Origin: Arenibacter sp. F20364
Lineage (GTDB): Bacteria; Bacteroidota; Bacteroidia; Flavobacteriales; Flavobacteriaceae
NCBI RefSeq assembly: GCF_023015905.1
Contig: NZ_JALKBD010000009.1
Coordinates: forward strand, 62,001 to 126,000
Length of the DNA: 64,000 nt
Reading direction: 5' to 3'
Below are positions 53,467 to 61,442 of this stretch, piece by piece. The first letter of the stretch is position 1. Each line of letters opens with the position of its first letter. Made by a program: the position numbers and the translations under genes. Under the pieces are notes generated by a model. That model was not told the origin of the DNA, searched no databases, and was given only the letters and a program-made list of their open reading frames with translations.

Positions 53467-54135
53467 TTATTGGGAAACCTTTATAGCTCGGAGCATTTCC
53501 CTTTTCCCTGGAGGCCCTGGCAAACGTTCCACAACAAATCCTACAGCCTGCATAGCTCTCCTTACGCTTCCCTTTGCAGAATAGGTAACCAGCACACCAT
53601 CTTTTTTCAATGACCTGTACATTATGGCAAAAACCTCTTCCGTCCATAGTTCTGGTTGGACCCTGGCACCAAAGGCGTCAAAATAGATTAGATCAAACAC
53701 ATTAATATCTGCAATTTCCCTAAAATCACTCTGTTGCTTTATTAAAGAAAAATTTGTCGCTATTGCATGTAATTCCTCCCAAGAAGTTTGGTGCATCTTT
53801 ATAAAATATTGTTCTAAATCCCCTGCTTCCAATGCTTCAGCATATTCCAATTGCTCCAGTTCCTCCGGGACAACTGGGTAGGCTTCTACACCTTTATAAC
53901 TTATATCCAATCCTCGTTTCTCCGACTCCAACAAAGTTATAAGGGCATTCAATCCTGTTCCAAAGCCAATTTCCAAAATAGATAATTGTCGGTCATCGAA
54001 TAACGACAACCCGTTCTTTATAAAAACGTGATAGGCCTCTTGGATAGCGCCATGTGTGGAGTGGTATTGCTCGTTCCAATCTTCGATCTGAATCGTCTTG
54101 GAACCATCTGCCGTAGTTATAATTTTTCTTTTCAA
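53467..54135 (-). CDS. mnmD: tRNA 5-methylaminomethyl-2-thiouridine methyltransferase MnmD
   Basis: The protein has 222 residues. It matches the stand-alone MnmD half of MnmC: ADGSKTIQIEDWNEQYHS, ILEIGFGTGLNALITL (SAM site), FDLIYFDAFGARVQPELWT with the catalytic-type Asp-Ala-Phe, and a C-terminal VERLPGPPGKREMLRA. It methylates the wobble uridine of some tRNAs as the last step of mnm5s2U formation. In Escherichia coli it is fused to the MnmC oxidase; here it is alone. It starts 1 base after the DUF4920 gene. Confidence 0.93.
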   Translation of the reverse strand: MKRKIITTADGSKTIQIEDWNEQYHSTHGAIQEAYHVFIKNGLSLFDDRQLSILEIGFGTGLNALITLLESEKRGLDISYKGVEAYPVVPEELEQLEYAEALEAGDLEQYFIKMHQTSWEELHAIATNFSLIKQQSDFREIADINVFDLIYFDAFGARVQPELWTEEVFAIMYRSLKKDGVLVTYSAKGSVRRAMQAVGFVVERLPGPPGKREMLRAIKVSQ

Positions 54136-54136
54136 T

Positions 54137-54649
54137 TTAGTTTTTTATCAATACCCCATCTGCCTCAAAGGCATATTTCTTCCTTACCTGCTTTATACGG
54201 GCAATCTCCTCTTCCGATCTCCCTCCATCACTGGCAAAATGTCTTTGGTCCTTAACGCTCATTTCCTCTACAAAGGCCAAACCATTGACAATTACTTCCT
54301 TACCAACAAGTTCCTGGGGCACAAAAAATCCATAATCCTTAAATTTAACCATGGTCTCCTCTCCATTCCCCATTCTCAATTTCATCCAACATCCTTTTGC
54401 CATGCAGACTTCCGTTACCAGGCCGGAAAATTTGGATACAAGTGTATCCGTCCTTGACATTTTTTCATAATTCTCAAGCATCTTCCCACTGTTTATGGCG
54501 TTGGAATCAGCAAATTGGGTGCCAAAATACTCATATCTTTCCTTTGTTAGTGGCGTTTTTGTTCCATCCAAGGGTTTATTCTGAGCTAAACAAGTCGAAA
54601 ACACCATAAAAGTCACAATCAAAATGTTAAAAAGTTTCATAATAGCCAA
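54137..54649 (-). CDS. Exported DUF4920 protein
   Basis: The protein has 170 residues, with a signal peptide ending TCLAQ. The mature part has FSGLVTEVCMAKGCWMKLRM, whose Cys pair VCMAKGC and metal-like residues are typical of DUF4920, then MVKFKDYGFFVPQE and ADGVLIKN. The fold may be OB-like, with metal or heme ligands; no function is established. It is co-transcribed with mnmD, which begins 1 base downstream. Confidence 0.87.
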   Translation of the reverse strand: MAIMKLFNILIVTFMVFSTCLAQNKPLDGTKTPLTKERYEYFGTQFADSNAINSGKMLENYEKMSRTDTLVSKFSGLVTEVCMAKGCWMKLRMGNGEETMVKFKDYGFFVPQELVGKEVIVNGLAFVEEMSVKDQRHFASDGGRSEEEIARIKQVRKKYAFEADGVLIKN

Positions 54650-54745
54650 AATTTAAATCCCTTTACAAAACTGGGTATTTTTAGACGAAAAAAGAAGAAC
54701 TACTAATGATATTTGCTTAATTTTATTGCTTTAAATAAGATTTCT

Positions 54746-55819
54746 ATGCAAACTGTTTCAAATTCAATAATAGTTGAGAAAGTTAAAAACTCGAAAATTG
54801 ATAAAGTAGATTTTAATAATTTATCTTTTGGAAAATATTTTACAGACCATATGATGGTCTGCGATTATAAGAATGGCGCCTGGGAAGTACCGAAAATAGT
54901 TCCTTATCAGCCCATTACGCTTGACCCATCCGCAAAAATCTTTCATTACGGACAATCTGTTTTTGAAGGAATGAAAGCCTATAAGGACAAGGACAAAAAT
55001 GTTTGGCTGTTCCGTCCCTTGGAAAACCAAAAGCGGATCAACATATCATCCAAAAGATTGGCTATGCCAGAATTTCCAGAGGATTACTTTATGAATGGCT
55101 TAAAAGCGCTTTTAAAATTGGACCATAAATGGATTCCCACCGCGGAAGGAAGTTCCTTGTACATTAGACCTTTTGTATTCGCCTCAGGAGGCGGATTCCA
55201 TGCTTCCCCCTCGGAAGAATACAAGTTTATAATTGCCTGCTCCCCATCCGCATCTTATTTTGCAGGTAAGGTAAAGGTTTTGATTGAAGAGAAATATTCA
55301 CGATCGGCCAATGGTGGTGTGGGTTTTGCAAAGGCCGGCGGTAATTACGCAGGACAATTTTACCCTACCCAATTGGCAGTTGAAAAAGGTTACAATCAAG
55401 TAATTTGGACTGACGACAATAAGCACGAATATATAGAGGAGGCCGGTGCAATGAACATATTTGTAAGGATAAACGACACTCTGATCACCAGTCCTACAAG
55501 TGACAGAATATTGGACGGAATAACCAGAAAGAGCATTATAGACATTGCCAAAGATGAAAACATAACTGTGGAGGTTAGAAAAATCACGGTAAAGGAAGTG
55601 GTCGAAGCTTCAAAAAATGGCAGTCTCAAAGAAATGTTCGGAGCAGGGACCGCGGCGGTAATTTCACCTATTGCCACTTTTGGCTACCAAGAAAAGGATT
55701 ATGACCTACCGGAACTAAAAGAGAGTTATGCAGCCCTATTAAAGAAGCGCATTACGGACATACAATATAACAAGGCCGAAGATAAATTTGGCTGGAGATA
55801 TAAGGTGGATGTAGAATAA
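54746..55819 (+). CDS. ilvE: Branched-chain amino acid aminotransferase
   Basis: The frame is open from a TTG at 54713, but the ATG at 54746 fits the family length better (357 residues). It has the fold-type IV PLP pattern of the eukaryote-like BCAT group: YGQSVFEGMKAYKDKD, SLYIRPFVFASGGG, FAKAGGNYAGQFYPTQLAV with the probable PLP lysine, and EYIEEAGAMNIFVR, followed by DRILDGITRKSI. It makes and degrades leucine, isoleucine and valine. A near-match -7 box (GATATTTG) lies about 30 bases upstream. It ends in a strong terminator. Confidence 0.96.
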   Translation: MQTVSNSIIVEKVKNSKIDKVDFNNLSFGKYFTDHMMVCDYKNGAWEVPKIVPYQPITLDPSAKIFHYGQSVFEGMKAYKDKDKNVWLFRPLENQKRINISSKRLAMPEFPEDYFMNGLKALLKLDHKWIPTAEGSSLYIRPFVFASGGGFHASPSEEYKFIIACSPSASYFAGKVKVLIEEKYSRSANGGVGFAKAGGNYAGQFYPTQLAVEKGYNQVIWTDDNKHEYIEEAGAMNIFVRINDTLITSPTSDRILDGITRKSIIDIAKDENITVEVRKITVKEVVEASKNGSLKEMFGAGTAAVISPIATFGYQEKDYDLPELKESYAALLKKRITDIQYNKAEDKFGWRYKVDVE

Positions 55820-55838
55820 TGACCAGAAACAATGATTT

Positions 55839-55876
55839 AAAAGCCCCTCTTTTTCAAGAAAACAGGGGCTTTTTTA
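55839..55876 (+). terminator. Rho-independent terminator of ilvE
   Basis: AAAAGCCCCT pairs with AGGGGCTTTT across 15 bases and continues into T. The A-rich 5' arm may also serve the convergent MazG-like gene. Confidence 0.85.
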
Positions 55877-55907
55877 TTGTTTAAAGTGATTTCTAAAAAA
55901 AAAGGCC

Positions 55908-56297
55908 CTACTTTTTATCCAAAATATCCACAATGTTAGGCTTAAAATAATTAGGCCCCTTGAGGACTTTTCCATCTTCACGATAGATAGGTTTACCGTC
56001 TTCCCCCAATTTGCTCATATTACTTCTCTGTATTTCCTCAAAAACCTCCTCTATTTTGTATTGCATACCGTGTTCCAATATCGTTCCACACAATATATAC
56101 AGCATATCGCCAAGTGCATCTGTAACTTCCACCAAATCATCATTGTTTGCCGCCTCAAGATATTCCCTATTCTCTTCATCCATCAAATTAAAGCGAAGTA
56201 AATTCTTGGCTTCGCCCAAATTGGCTTTGATTTCTTTGGAAACTCCCAACCCAAATGAATTATGGAACAATTCTACAGCACTAAGTTTACTTTTCAT
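55908..56297 (-). CDS. MazG-like nucleotide pyrophosphohydrolase
   Basis: The protein has 129 residues, one all-alpha MazG/PRA-PH-type domain. Metal-ligand acidic residues occur in EENREYLEAANNDDLVEVTDALGDMLYILCG (E-x-x-E and E-x-x-D pattern). The ending ILEHGMQYKIEEVFEEIQ, then LKGPNYFKPNI, matches the phage-like MazG-related family common in Bacteroidota. It hydrolyses a nucleoside triphosphate to the monophosphate. It is divergent from the small membrane protein at 56339. Confidence 0.9.
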   Translation of the reverse strand: MKSKLSAVELFHNSFGLGVSKEIKANLGEAKNLLRFNLMDEENREYLEAANNDDLVEVTDALGDMLYILCGTILEHGMQYKIEEVFEEIQRSNMSKLGEDGKPIYREDGKVLKGPNYFKPNIVDILDKK

Positions 56298-56315
56298 AAT
56301 TGTAATTATTTAAGT

Positions 56316-56323
56316 TAGATTTG
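56316..56323 (+). promoter_or_regulatory. -7 promoter box of the 62-residue membrane protein
   Basis: TAGATTTG fits TAnnTTTG and overlaps an upstream TTG codon, so the ATG at 56339 is the true start. The leader would be about 10 bases. Confidence 0.6.
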
Positions 56324-56338
56324 CGTAAAAATAGAAAT

Positions 56339-56527
56339 ATGTTCAGTACGGGACAATTAATTTTTGCCGGCCTTTTTTTTGTTGCTTTTGTAGTAATAAC
56401 CATATTTTCCTATCGAAAAGATAAAAAAACGCACAAAAAAAACTATAAAGGCGTTAAATGGGTAGGACTTTTCTTCACATTATTCATAGTAATATTATTT
56501 CTTATTAAATTTTTCCTTAAAAATTAA
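56339..56527 (+). CDS. Small two-helix membrane protein
   Basis: The protein has 62 residues when started at the ATG inside the longer frame. Two hydrophobic helices (LIFAGLFFVAFVVITIFSY and WVGLFFTLFIVILFLIKFFL) flank a very basic loop (YRKDKKTHKKNYKG). Such proteins are common and unnamed in Flavobacteriaceae; this one matches no family I can name. It is divergent from the MazG-like gene. Confidence 0.7.
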   Translation: MFSTGQLIFAGLFFVAFVVITIFSYRKDKKTHKKNYKGVKWVGLFFTLFIVILFLIKFFLKN

Positions 56528-56608
56528 CAGTATTTTCCCTTAGACCATAAAAAGTACCCTTGCTCACAACATTCCGGTTTTTTACAACGTTTAAGATACG
56601 AAAAGGCG

Positions 56609-56616
56609 TAATTTTG
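56609..56616 (+). promoter_or_regulatory. -7 promoter box of the 58-residue membrane protein
   Basis: TAATTTTG fits TAnnTTTG, 28 bases before the ATG at 56644. A weak TTT candidate near 56590 could be the -33 box. Confidence 0.5.
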
Positions 56617-56643
56617 CGTTAGGTAACTAAATCATTTAGTTGT

Positions 56644-56820
56644 ATGGTAACTTTTTTTAGTATTTTATCAGTTCTTATTGCTATAAATGTTCTATTATTT
56701 TTAGTCAGTTTTAACAGTAGCCCAAAAAAGAAAGAAAAGTCCGTCAAAAATATTTCAGAATCTACAGCAGTAATCTTCCCCCTAGATTTAATTAACTCGA
56801 AATATAAAAAGGCTGTTTAA
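56644..56820 (+). CDS. 58-residue single-pass membrane protein with basic tail
   Basis: An ATG opens 58 codons ending in TAA. One hydrophobic helix (FFSILSVLIAINVLLFLV) is followed by a basic, Ser-rich tail (SSPKKKEKSVKN) and a short C-terminus. The N-terminal 28 residues line up with the microprotein at 39985. It has its own -7 box. No family is recognised. Confidence 0.55.
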   Translation: MVTFFSILSVLIAINVLLFLVSFNSSPKKKEKSVKNISESTAVIFPLDLINSKYKKAV

Positions 56821-56859
56821 TTCTAGTCTATTAGGAAATATGTGCATATTTGTATTGTT

Positions 56860-56881
56860 CCAATACTCATGATAGTATTGG
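56860..56881 (+). promoter_or_regulatory. 8-bp inverted repeat upstream of crcB
   Basis: CCAATACT and AGTATTGG flank a 6-base loop. No T-run follows, so an operator or leader hairpin is as likely as a terminator for the upstream gene. Confidence 0.4.
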
Positions 56882-56966
56882 TAATACATTAGTGCAAATT
56901 ATTAACTACCTTATAGATAGGGTAATTTTTATTTGCTTTAATAAAAGGAATAAAAATTAATAAACG

Positions 56967-57332
56967 ATGAAGCAGTTTTTATTGGTCTTTTTAGGAGGAG
57001 GCATTGGAAGTGTCCTTCGCTTCCTAATCAGCAAAACCTTTAACAACGCTTTCTCGAATTTCTTTCTTGGGACCTTTATTGTGAATATAATAGGTTGTCT
57101 CCTCATTGGCATTATTATAGGACTTTCGTTTAAAAACAATTTACTCACACCAAATCAATCCCTATTGCTAACCACTGGCTTCTGTGGTGGCTTTACCACT
57201 TTTTCAACCTTTGCCCTGGAACAGCACTCCTTTTTAAAAACTGGGGATCTTATCAATTTCATCATTTACACACTTGCCAGTCTTATCATTGGAGTCCTTG
57301 CCGTAGCTGCAGGATTCTGGTTATCCAAGTAA
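56967..57332 (+). CDS. crcB: Fluoride ion channel CrcB/Fluc
   Basis: The protein has 121 residues and four membrane helices. Family signatures are GGGIGSVLRFLIS, TFIVNIIGCLLIGIIIGL with the pore Asn, and GFCGGFTTFSTFALE with the Phe-box and central sodium-site TTFST. Dual-topology dimers export fluoride. A single copy is enough for this homodimeric type. No fluoride riboswitch was recognised upstream. Confidence 0.95.
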   Translation: MKQFLLVFLGGGIGSVLRFLISKTFNNAFSNFFLGTFIVNIIGCLLIGIIIGLSFKNNLLTPNQSLLLTTGFCGGFTTFSTFALEQHSFLKTGDLINFIIYTLASLIIGVLAVAAGFWLSK

Positions 57333-57564
57333 CAAAAATCCAATTACCCAACTTCAACTCATTTTTAGCGTTTCTATCTATTCAGGTAGATTTTGCTGTT
57401 TTTCTGCATTATCAACAGCAAATTACTAAAAAAGACACGATTAATTCAGTTTTTCGCCAAAACAGATGTTAAAAGCTTTAACATATTAATATAATATTAA
57501 ATTTTAATCACTATACCCATAAAATATTTGGGTCATTTTTATATAAAGTGTAATTCTGACGTAT
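57333..57564. other. Intergenic region before the nitrogen operon (first part)
   Basis: AT-rich sequence between crcB and the PII operon with no gene or strong hairpin that I can support. The palindrome and promoter that follow are listed separately. Confidence 0.4.
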
Positions 57565-57590
57565 ATACCCCCCAAAAAATAGGGGGGTAT
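57565..57590 (+). promoter_or_regulatory. 9-bp inverted repeat (ATACCCCCC / GGGGGGTAT) before the PII gene
   Basis: Two 9-base arms are separated by 8 bases (AAAAAATA). The right arm occupies the -33 position relative to the -7 box at 57603, and no TTTG box is present there. The placement suits an activator or repressor site for nitrogen control. Confidence 0.55.
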
Positions 57591-57602
57591 TGTTTTAATA
57601 CA

Positions 57603-57610
57603 TATTTTTG
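57603..57610 (+). promoter_or_regulatory. -7 promoter box of the PII-Amt operon
   Basis: TATTTTTG fits TAnnTTTG, 22 bases before the PII start at 57633. Confidence 0.6.
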
Positions 57611-57632
57611 CTTCATAAATAATAAATCAATT

Positions 57633-57971
57633 ATGAAAAAAATCGAGGCAATTATTAGGAAATCAAAATTTGATGACGTAAAAAAAGCGTTACATCAAGT
57701 TGAAGTAAACTTTTTTAGTTACTGGGACGTAACTGGAGTCGGCAATGAGAAAGAAGGTCATGTCTATAGGGGCATTTCCTATAGCACATCCGACATTCAA
57801 CGCAGGTATCTTTCCATTGTAATATCGGATGAGTACTTGGAGCGCACCGTCAACACTATTTTGGAAACCGCATATTCCGGCAATGTAGGTGACGGTAAAA
57901 TTTTCGTTTCCGAAGTATTGGAGGCCTACCGTATTAGAACTAAGGAAAGCGGAAAAGCAGGCATTAACTAA
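57633..57971 (+). CDS. PII family nitrogen regulatory protein
   Basis: The open frame begins at 57528, but MKKIEAIIRKSKFDDV at 57633 is the conserved PII start and follows the promoter box; it gives 112 residues. The T-loop region (NEKEGHVYRGISYSTSD) keeps the YRG and the second Tyr, but differs from the GlnB consensus around it. The B-loop GNVGDGKIFVSEV and the C-terminal YRIRTKE are conserved. PII proteins sense 2-oxoglutarate and ATP/ADP and block Amt channels. The amt gene follows after 30 bases, so GlnK-type control of it is likely. Confidence 0.95.
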   Translation: MKKIEAIIRKSKFDDVKKALHQVEVNFFSYWDVTGVGNEKEGHVYRGISYSTSDIQRRYLSIVISDEYLERTVNTILETAYSGNVGDGKIFVSEVLEAYRIRTKESGKAGIN

Positions 57972-58001
57972 AAATTTAATAACCAACAAACAATTTACAA
58001 C

Positions 58002-59252
58002 ATGGACGTAGGATTATTTACAGCAAATAACGTTTGGATGATGATATGTACGGCTCTCGTATTCTTCATGCATTTAGGGTTTTCACTTTTGGAAATCGGA
58101 CTTACCAGACAAAAAAACACGATTAATATCTTATTTAAGAACGTATTCATCATCTGTACAGGATTACTTATCTATTATATAGGAGGATTTAACCTAATGT
58201 ACCCAGGTGATTTTAACGGCTATCTTGGTTTTGCAGGTTTCGGCCTTGAAGCCCCCATACTACCCGATGGTAGCTTAGACCTTACCTATAGCGAAGGGTA
58301 TACGTATTGGACAGATTTTCTTTTTCAAGGAATGTTTGCCGCAACAGCTGCTACCATAGTTTCTGGAGCTGTGGCAGAACGTATTAAATTAGGTGGATTC
58401 ATGATTTTCACCGTAATTTATGTAGGCTTGGTCTATCCAATAGTTGGATCTTGGCAATGGGGAGGTGGATTCCTTTCAACACTAGGTGGCGATGCCGGTG
58501 GTTTTCACGATTTTGCAGGATCTACCTTGGTACATTCCGTTGGAGGATGGGCCGCTTTGATTGCAATCTACATCTTAGGCCCTAGAATTGGCAAGTTTGG
58601 AGAAGATGGCAAACCTAATGCGATTCCAGGACACAATATTCCAATGGCAGCAGCAGGGGTACTTATTCTTTGGTTAGGCTGGTTTGGCTTTAATGGTGGA
58701 TCAGTATTGTCCGCAGATCCAGCAGGGACTTCAATTGTCTTGGTTACTACATGTTTGGCAGCAGCCGCAGGTGGAATTGGATCTTTTATTTTCTCCACAA
58801 TACTTTACAAAAACTATGACCTTACCATGATGTTGAACGGTGTCTTGGGTGGATTGGTAGGTATTACCGCTGGAGCCGATTTAATGTCTCCTTTCGAGTC
58901 TATTGTGATAGGTCTAATTGCCGGGGTAATCATTGTTCTGGGTGTTGCACTGATTGATAAATTAAAAATGGACGATCCAGTAGGAGCAGTTGCAGTGCAT
59001 CTTATCTGCGGTATATGGGGTACTTTAGCTGTAGGCATCTTTGGCGTTAAAGCCGGTGTATCTCAGTTTTTATATCAGTTATCCGGAGTAGCCGCAGTTG
59101 GAGTATTCTGTTGTCTAACAGCATTTATTATCCTTTTCGCAATCAAGAAAACTTCAGGAATCAGAGTTTCAAAAGAAGAAGAACTGGAAGGCTTGGATCT
59201 ACATGAGCACGGAATGGATGCTTATGCAGATTTCAGGATGAACCAACATTAA
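58002..59252 (+). CDS. amt: Ammonium transporter (Amt/MEP family)
   Basis: The protein has 416 residues and eleven predicted membrane helices. Signatures include the N-terminal LFTANNVWMMICTALVFFMHLGF, DFAGSTLVHSVGGWAALIA, LWLGWFGFNGGS and DDPVGAVAVHLICGIWGTLA, which hold the twin-histidine pore residues. There is no cleavable signal. It conducts ammonium or ammonia and is blocked by PII encoded 30 bases upstream. A strong hairpin separates it from the porin gene. Confidence 0.96.
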   Translation: MDVGLFTANNVWMMICTALVFFMHLGFSLLEIGLTRQKNTINILFKNVFIICTGLLIYYIGGFNLMYPGDFNGYLGFAGFGLEAPILPDGSLDLTYSEGYTYWTDFLFQGMFAATAATIVSGAVAERIKLGGFMIFTVIYVGLVYPIVGSWQWGGGFLSTLGGDAGGFHDFAGSTLVHSVGGWAALIAIYILGPRIGKFGEDGKPNAIPGHNIPMAAAGVLILWLGWFGFNGGSVLSADPAGTSIVLVTTCLAAAAGGIGSFIFSTILYKNYDLTMMLNGVLGGLVGITAGADLMSPFESIVIGLIAGVIIVLGVALIDKLKMDDPVGAVAVHLICGIWGTLAVGIFGVKAGVSQFLYQLSGVAAVGVFCCLTAFIILFAIKKTSGIRVSKEEELEGLDLHEHGMDAYADFRMNQH

Positions 59253-59268
59253 TAAATACCCCAAAAGG

Positions 59269-59298
59269 TAACGGAGCGTTTTGCAGAACGCTCCGTTA
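59269..59298 (+). terminator. 12-bp stem-loop between amt and the porin gene
   Basis: TAACGGAGCGTT pairs perfectly with AACGCTCCGTTA across a 6-base loop. There is no T-run, so partial termination or mRNA processing is as likely as full termination. Confidence 0.55.
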
Positions 59299-59366
59299 AT
59301 AACCTTCTCATTAGAACAACTCAATAAATACTTAACATCCTGATAAAGGATATAAACAATTGAATT

Positions 59367-60431
59367 ATGAAAACGATTATTTATACAAAATACGTAAAAA
59401 ATTTACTTTTACTTGCATTTGCACTAGCTTCTACATTGACTTTTGCCCAAGAGGAAGAAGAAAGTAAAAAATTCACCATTAGCGGAAGTGTAGATGCCTA
59501 TTACAGAACCAACTTAAATGGAGACAATGGTTTTGACGATGGTTCCGGTTTGCCAAATGCCGCTCCTGGATCTTCATTTGCCAATTTACCAGGTTTTGCT
59601 TTGGGAATGGCCAATGTGATTGCCGCTTACGAAGGTGAAGATGTTGGGTTTGTTGCCGACCTTGTATTTGGACCTAGGGGAACAGATGCTATTTTTGCTT
59701 CTCCTTTATATTCGGCTACGGGAAACATAGTAAACCAGTTGTATGTATACTGGAATTTAAGCGAATCGGTGAAATTGACCTTTGGTAACTTTAATACCTT
59801 TTTGGGTTATGAAGTAATTTCTCCTGTAGCCAACTTTAACTATAGTACGTCCTACTTATTTTCTTATGGTCCTTTTTCCCACACAGGTTTGAAGGCAGAT
59901 TTCACCCTATCTGACGATTTCAGCTTAATGTTGGCGATCATGAACCCAACCGATCAAACTGAATTGAACCCTACCGAAAAATATGCATTCGGAGCTCAAT
60001 TGGGCTATAGTGGTCAATTCCTAAATTTCCTTGCGGATGACGGGGCATTCGAAATTGACTTTACAGGTGGTTTTGATTTATCCGATGACTTCTTCCTAGG
60101 AATCAATGCAGCGCTTTACGATAATGACGACATTGGTTTTGCAGGTGCAGCCCTTTATCCACAATACGCTACTTCCGATAACTTTACCTTGGGATTAAGA
60201 GGTGAATATTTTGTAGAAACAGGAGACTATGGCGCCATTGGAACCGGAGTTGAAGATTCCAGTGTTTTTGCAGTAACCCTTACCGGAAGTGCTACAATTG
60301 GAAACTTAATAATAAAGCCTGAATTGCGCTTGGACAGTGCATCAGATGATTCTTTTAGCTTCCTAGATTCGGATTTGGCAGCACAAAAGAGTTTATCCTC
60401 ATTTGTTCTTGCAGCCGTGTACTCTTTCTAA
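59367..60431 (+). CDS. OmpL-like outer-membrane porin (BBP2 family)
   Basis: The protein has 354 residues, with a signal peptide ending TLTFAQ. The mature protein is a beta-barrel of amphipathic strands (FTISGSVDAYYRTNLNGDNG, QLYVYWNLSESVKLTFGNF, FTLGLRGEYFVETGDYGAIG) ending in aromatic-terminated AAVYSF, the outer-membrane insertion signal. It matches the putative beta-barrel porin-2 family. Its place after PII-amt suggests passage of ammonium or another nitrogen source across the outer membrane. Selectivity is inferred from position only. Confidence 0.9.
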   Translation: MKTIIYTKYVKNLLLLAFALASTLTFAQEEEESKKFTISGSVDAYYRTNLNGDNGFDDGSGLPNAAPGSSFANLPGFALGMANVIAAYEGEDVGFVADLVFGPRGTDAIFASPLYSATGNIVNQLYVYWNLSESVKLTFGNFNTFLGYEVISPVANFNYSTSYLFSYGPFSHTGLKADFTLSDDFSLMLAIMNPTDQTELNPTEKYAFGAQLGYSGQFLNFLADDGAFEIDFTGGFDLSDDFFLGINAALYDNDDIGFAGAALYPQYATSDNFTLGLRGEYFVETGDYGAIGTGVEDSSVFAVTLTGSATIGNLIIKPELRLDSASDDSFSFLDSDLAAQKSLSSFVLAAVYSF

Positions 60432-60454
60432 ACAAAATTGAGTTTATTATTTAT

Positions 60455-60483
60455 AGCCCCGCTTAATTAAAGCGGGGCTTTTA
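60455..60483. terminator. Bidirectional terminator between the porin and the DUF1684 gene
   Basis: AGCCCCGCTT pairs with AAGCGGGGCT across a 5-base loop, followed by T on the plus strand. The convergent gene ends 6 bases later. Confidence 0.85.
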
Positions 60484-60488
60484 TATTT

Positions 60489-61130
60489 TTATCCCTTTTT
60501 AAAGGCTTTCACCCCAGCCGGGATCGCAACATCCAACCTATTCTGTTTGGGAACCAAGGGACAGGAATATTTTGGATTGTAAGCACAATAAGGATTATAG
60601 GACTTATTAAAATCCAAAAGAATTGTATCTCCCTTGGGAATGGTTAAGTCCAAATATCTACCCCCACCATAGGTATCTTCCCCATTGGTAAGGTCTGCAA
60701 AGGGTAAAAACAGATAATCTATATATTTCTCCTGTTGCATCAATTCCTGATTTTGGTAGACTTCCAACTGATGGGTACGTCCATTTAGATTAAAAGTCAA
60801 TATCCCATAAACGACTTCCTCCGTTTCTCTTTCCGTGGTTGTTGGCATCAAGAAAGGTAAAGCCTCTGGCGTACGAGTGAATTTCGCGGTTATCCTATAA
60901 GTAGTATCGGGTTCATAAAAATCCAAAGCTGTAAAATCCTTTCTATACCTATCTGGCAAGGGCGACGTTTCAGGATCCTTGAATTCCTCGTTCATTTTTT
61001 TCTGAAATCGCATAATATCCTCCAAGGCCCCCGACTCCAGTTTCACCATATTCTCTTGCTCCTGATCATGGTACCTTTTCTCCTTACAGCCTAATGTCAA
61101 TAAGAATAAAACCAAAAATAAATACTTCAT
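60489..61130 (-). CDS. DUF1684 lipoprotein
   Basis: The frame is open to 61160, but the ATG at 61130 begins a lipoprotein signal with lipobox LTLGC, giving 213 residues. The DUF1684 fold is recognised by ALDFYEPDTTYRITAKF, the repeated Glu/Thr-rich strand and the C-terminal DFNKSYNPYCAYNPKYSCP. Function is unknown; the conserved Cys-Tyr region may bind a ligand or metal. It is a single leftward gene beside a repeat-rich gap. Confidence 0.88.
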   Translation of the reverse strand: MKYLFLVLFLLTLGCKEKRYHDQEQENMVKLESGALEDIMRFQKKMNEEFKDPETSPLPDRYRKDFTALDFYEPDTTYRITAKFTRTPEALPFLMPTTTERETEEVVYGILTFNLNGRTHQLEVYQNQELMQQEKYIDYLFLPFADLTNGEDTYGGGRYLDLTIPKGDTILLDFNKSYNPYCAYNPKYSCPLVPKQNRLDVAIPAGVKAFKKG

Positions 61131-61442
61131 TTTCCTTCTTTTGGCATAAAAATACAACATCCTTTTCTCTGAATAAAAGAATTTAGGAAACCAACGCTAC
61201 CTAAGCTCGCCCTTATGAAGCAAATCCAAAACCATTTATGGAAGTGTTTTGAAAGAAAAGATTTATGGAGACATATTATCCCTAATTGCAGCAACCAGTT
61301 TTAAATGGAAGCAAGGGCGGAATTTTAAGATTAAAAGAATTTAGAAATAAAATACAAGGAACTTTTTCCGTTTCCTGAAATAGAAACTAAATATATGTTT
61401 TGGAATCTACCAAAGGGTCAATAGCCTCAACAAAGTCAATTA

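Noticed and set aside
56821-56966. Fluoride riboswitch upstream of crcB
   Set aside because: The conserved GG-rich start and pseudoknot pattern of the crcB motif could not be found by eye.
57590-57612. Sigma54 promoter before the PII gene (TTTTTGCT resembles a -12 element)
   Set aside because: No GG occurs at the required distance upstream, and the same bases form an exact TAnnTTTG box.
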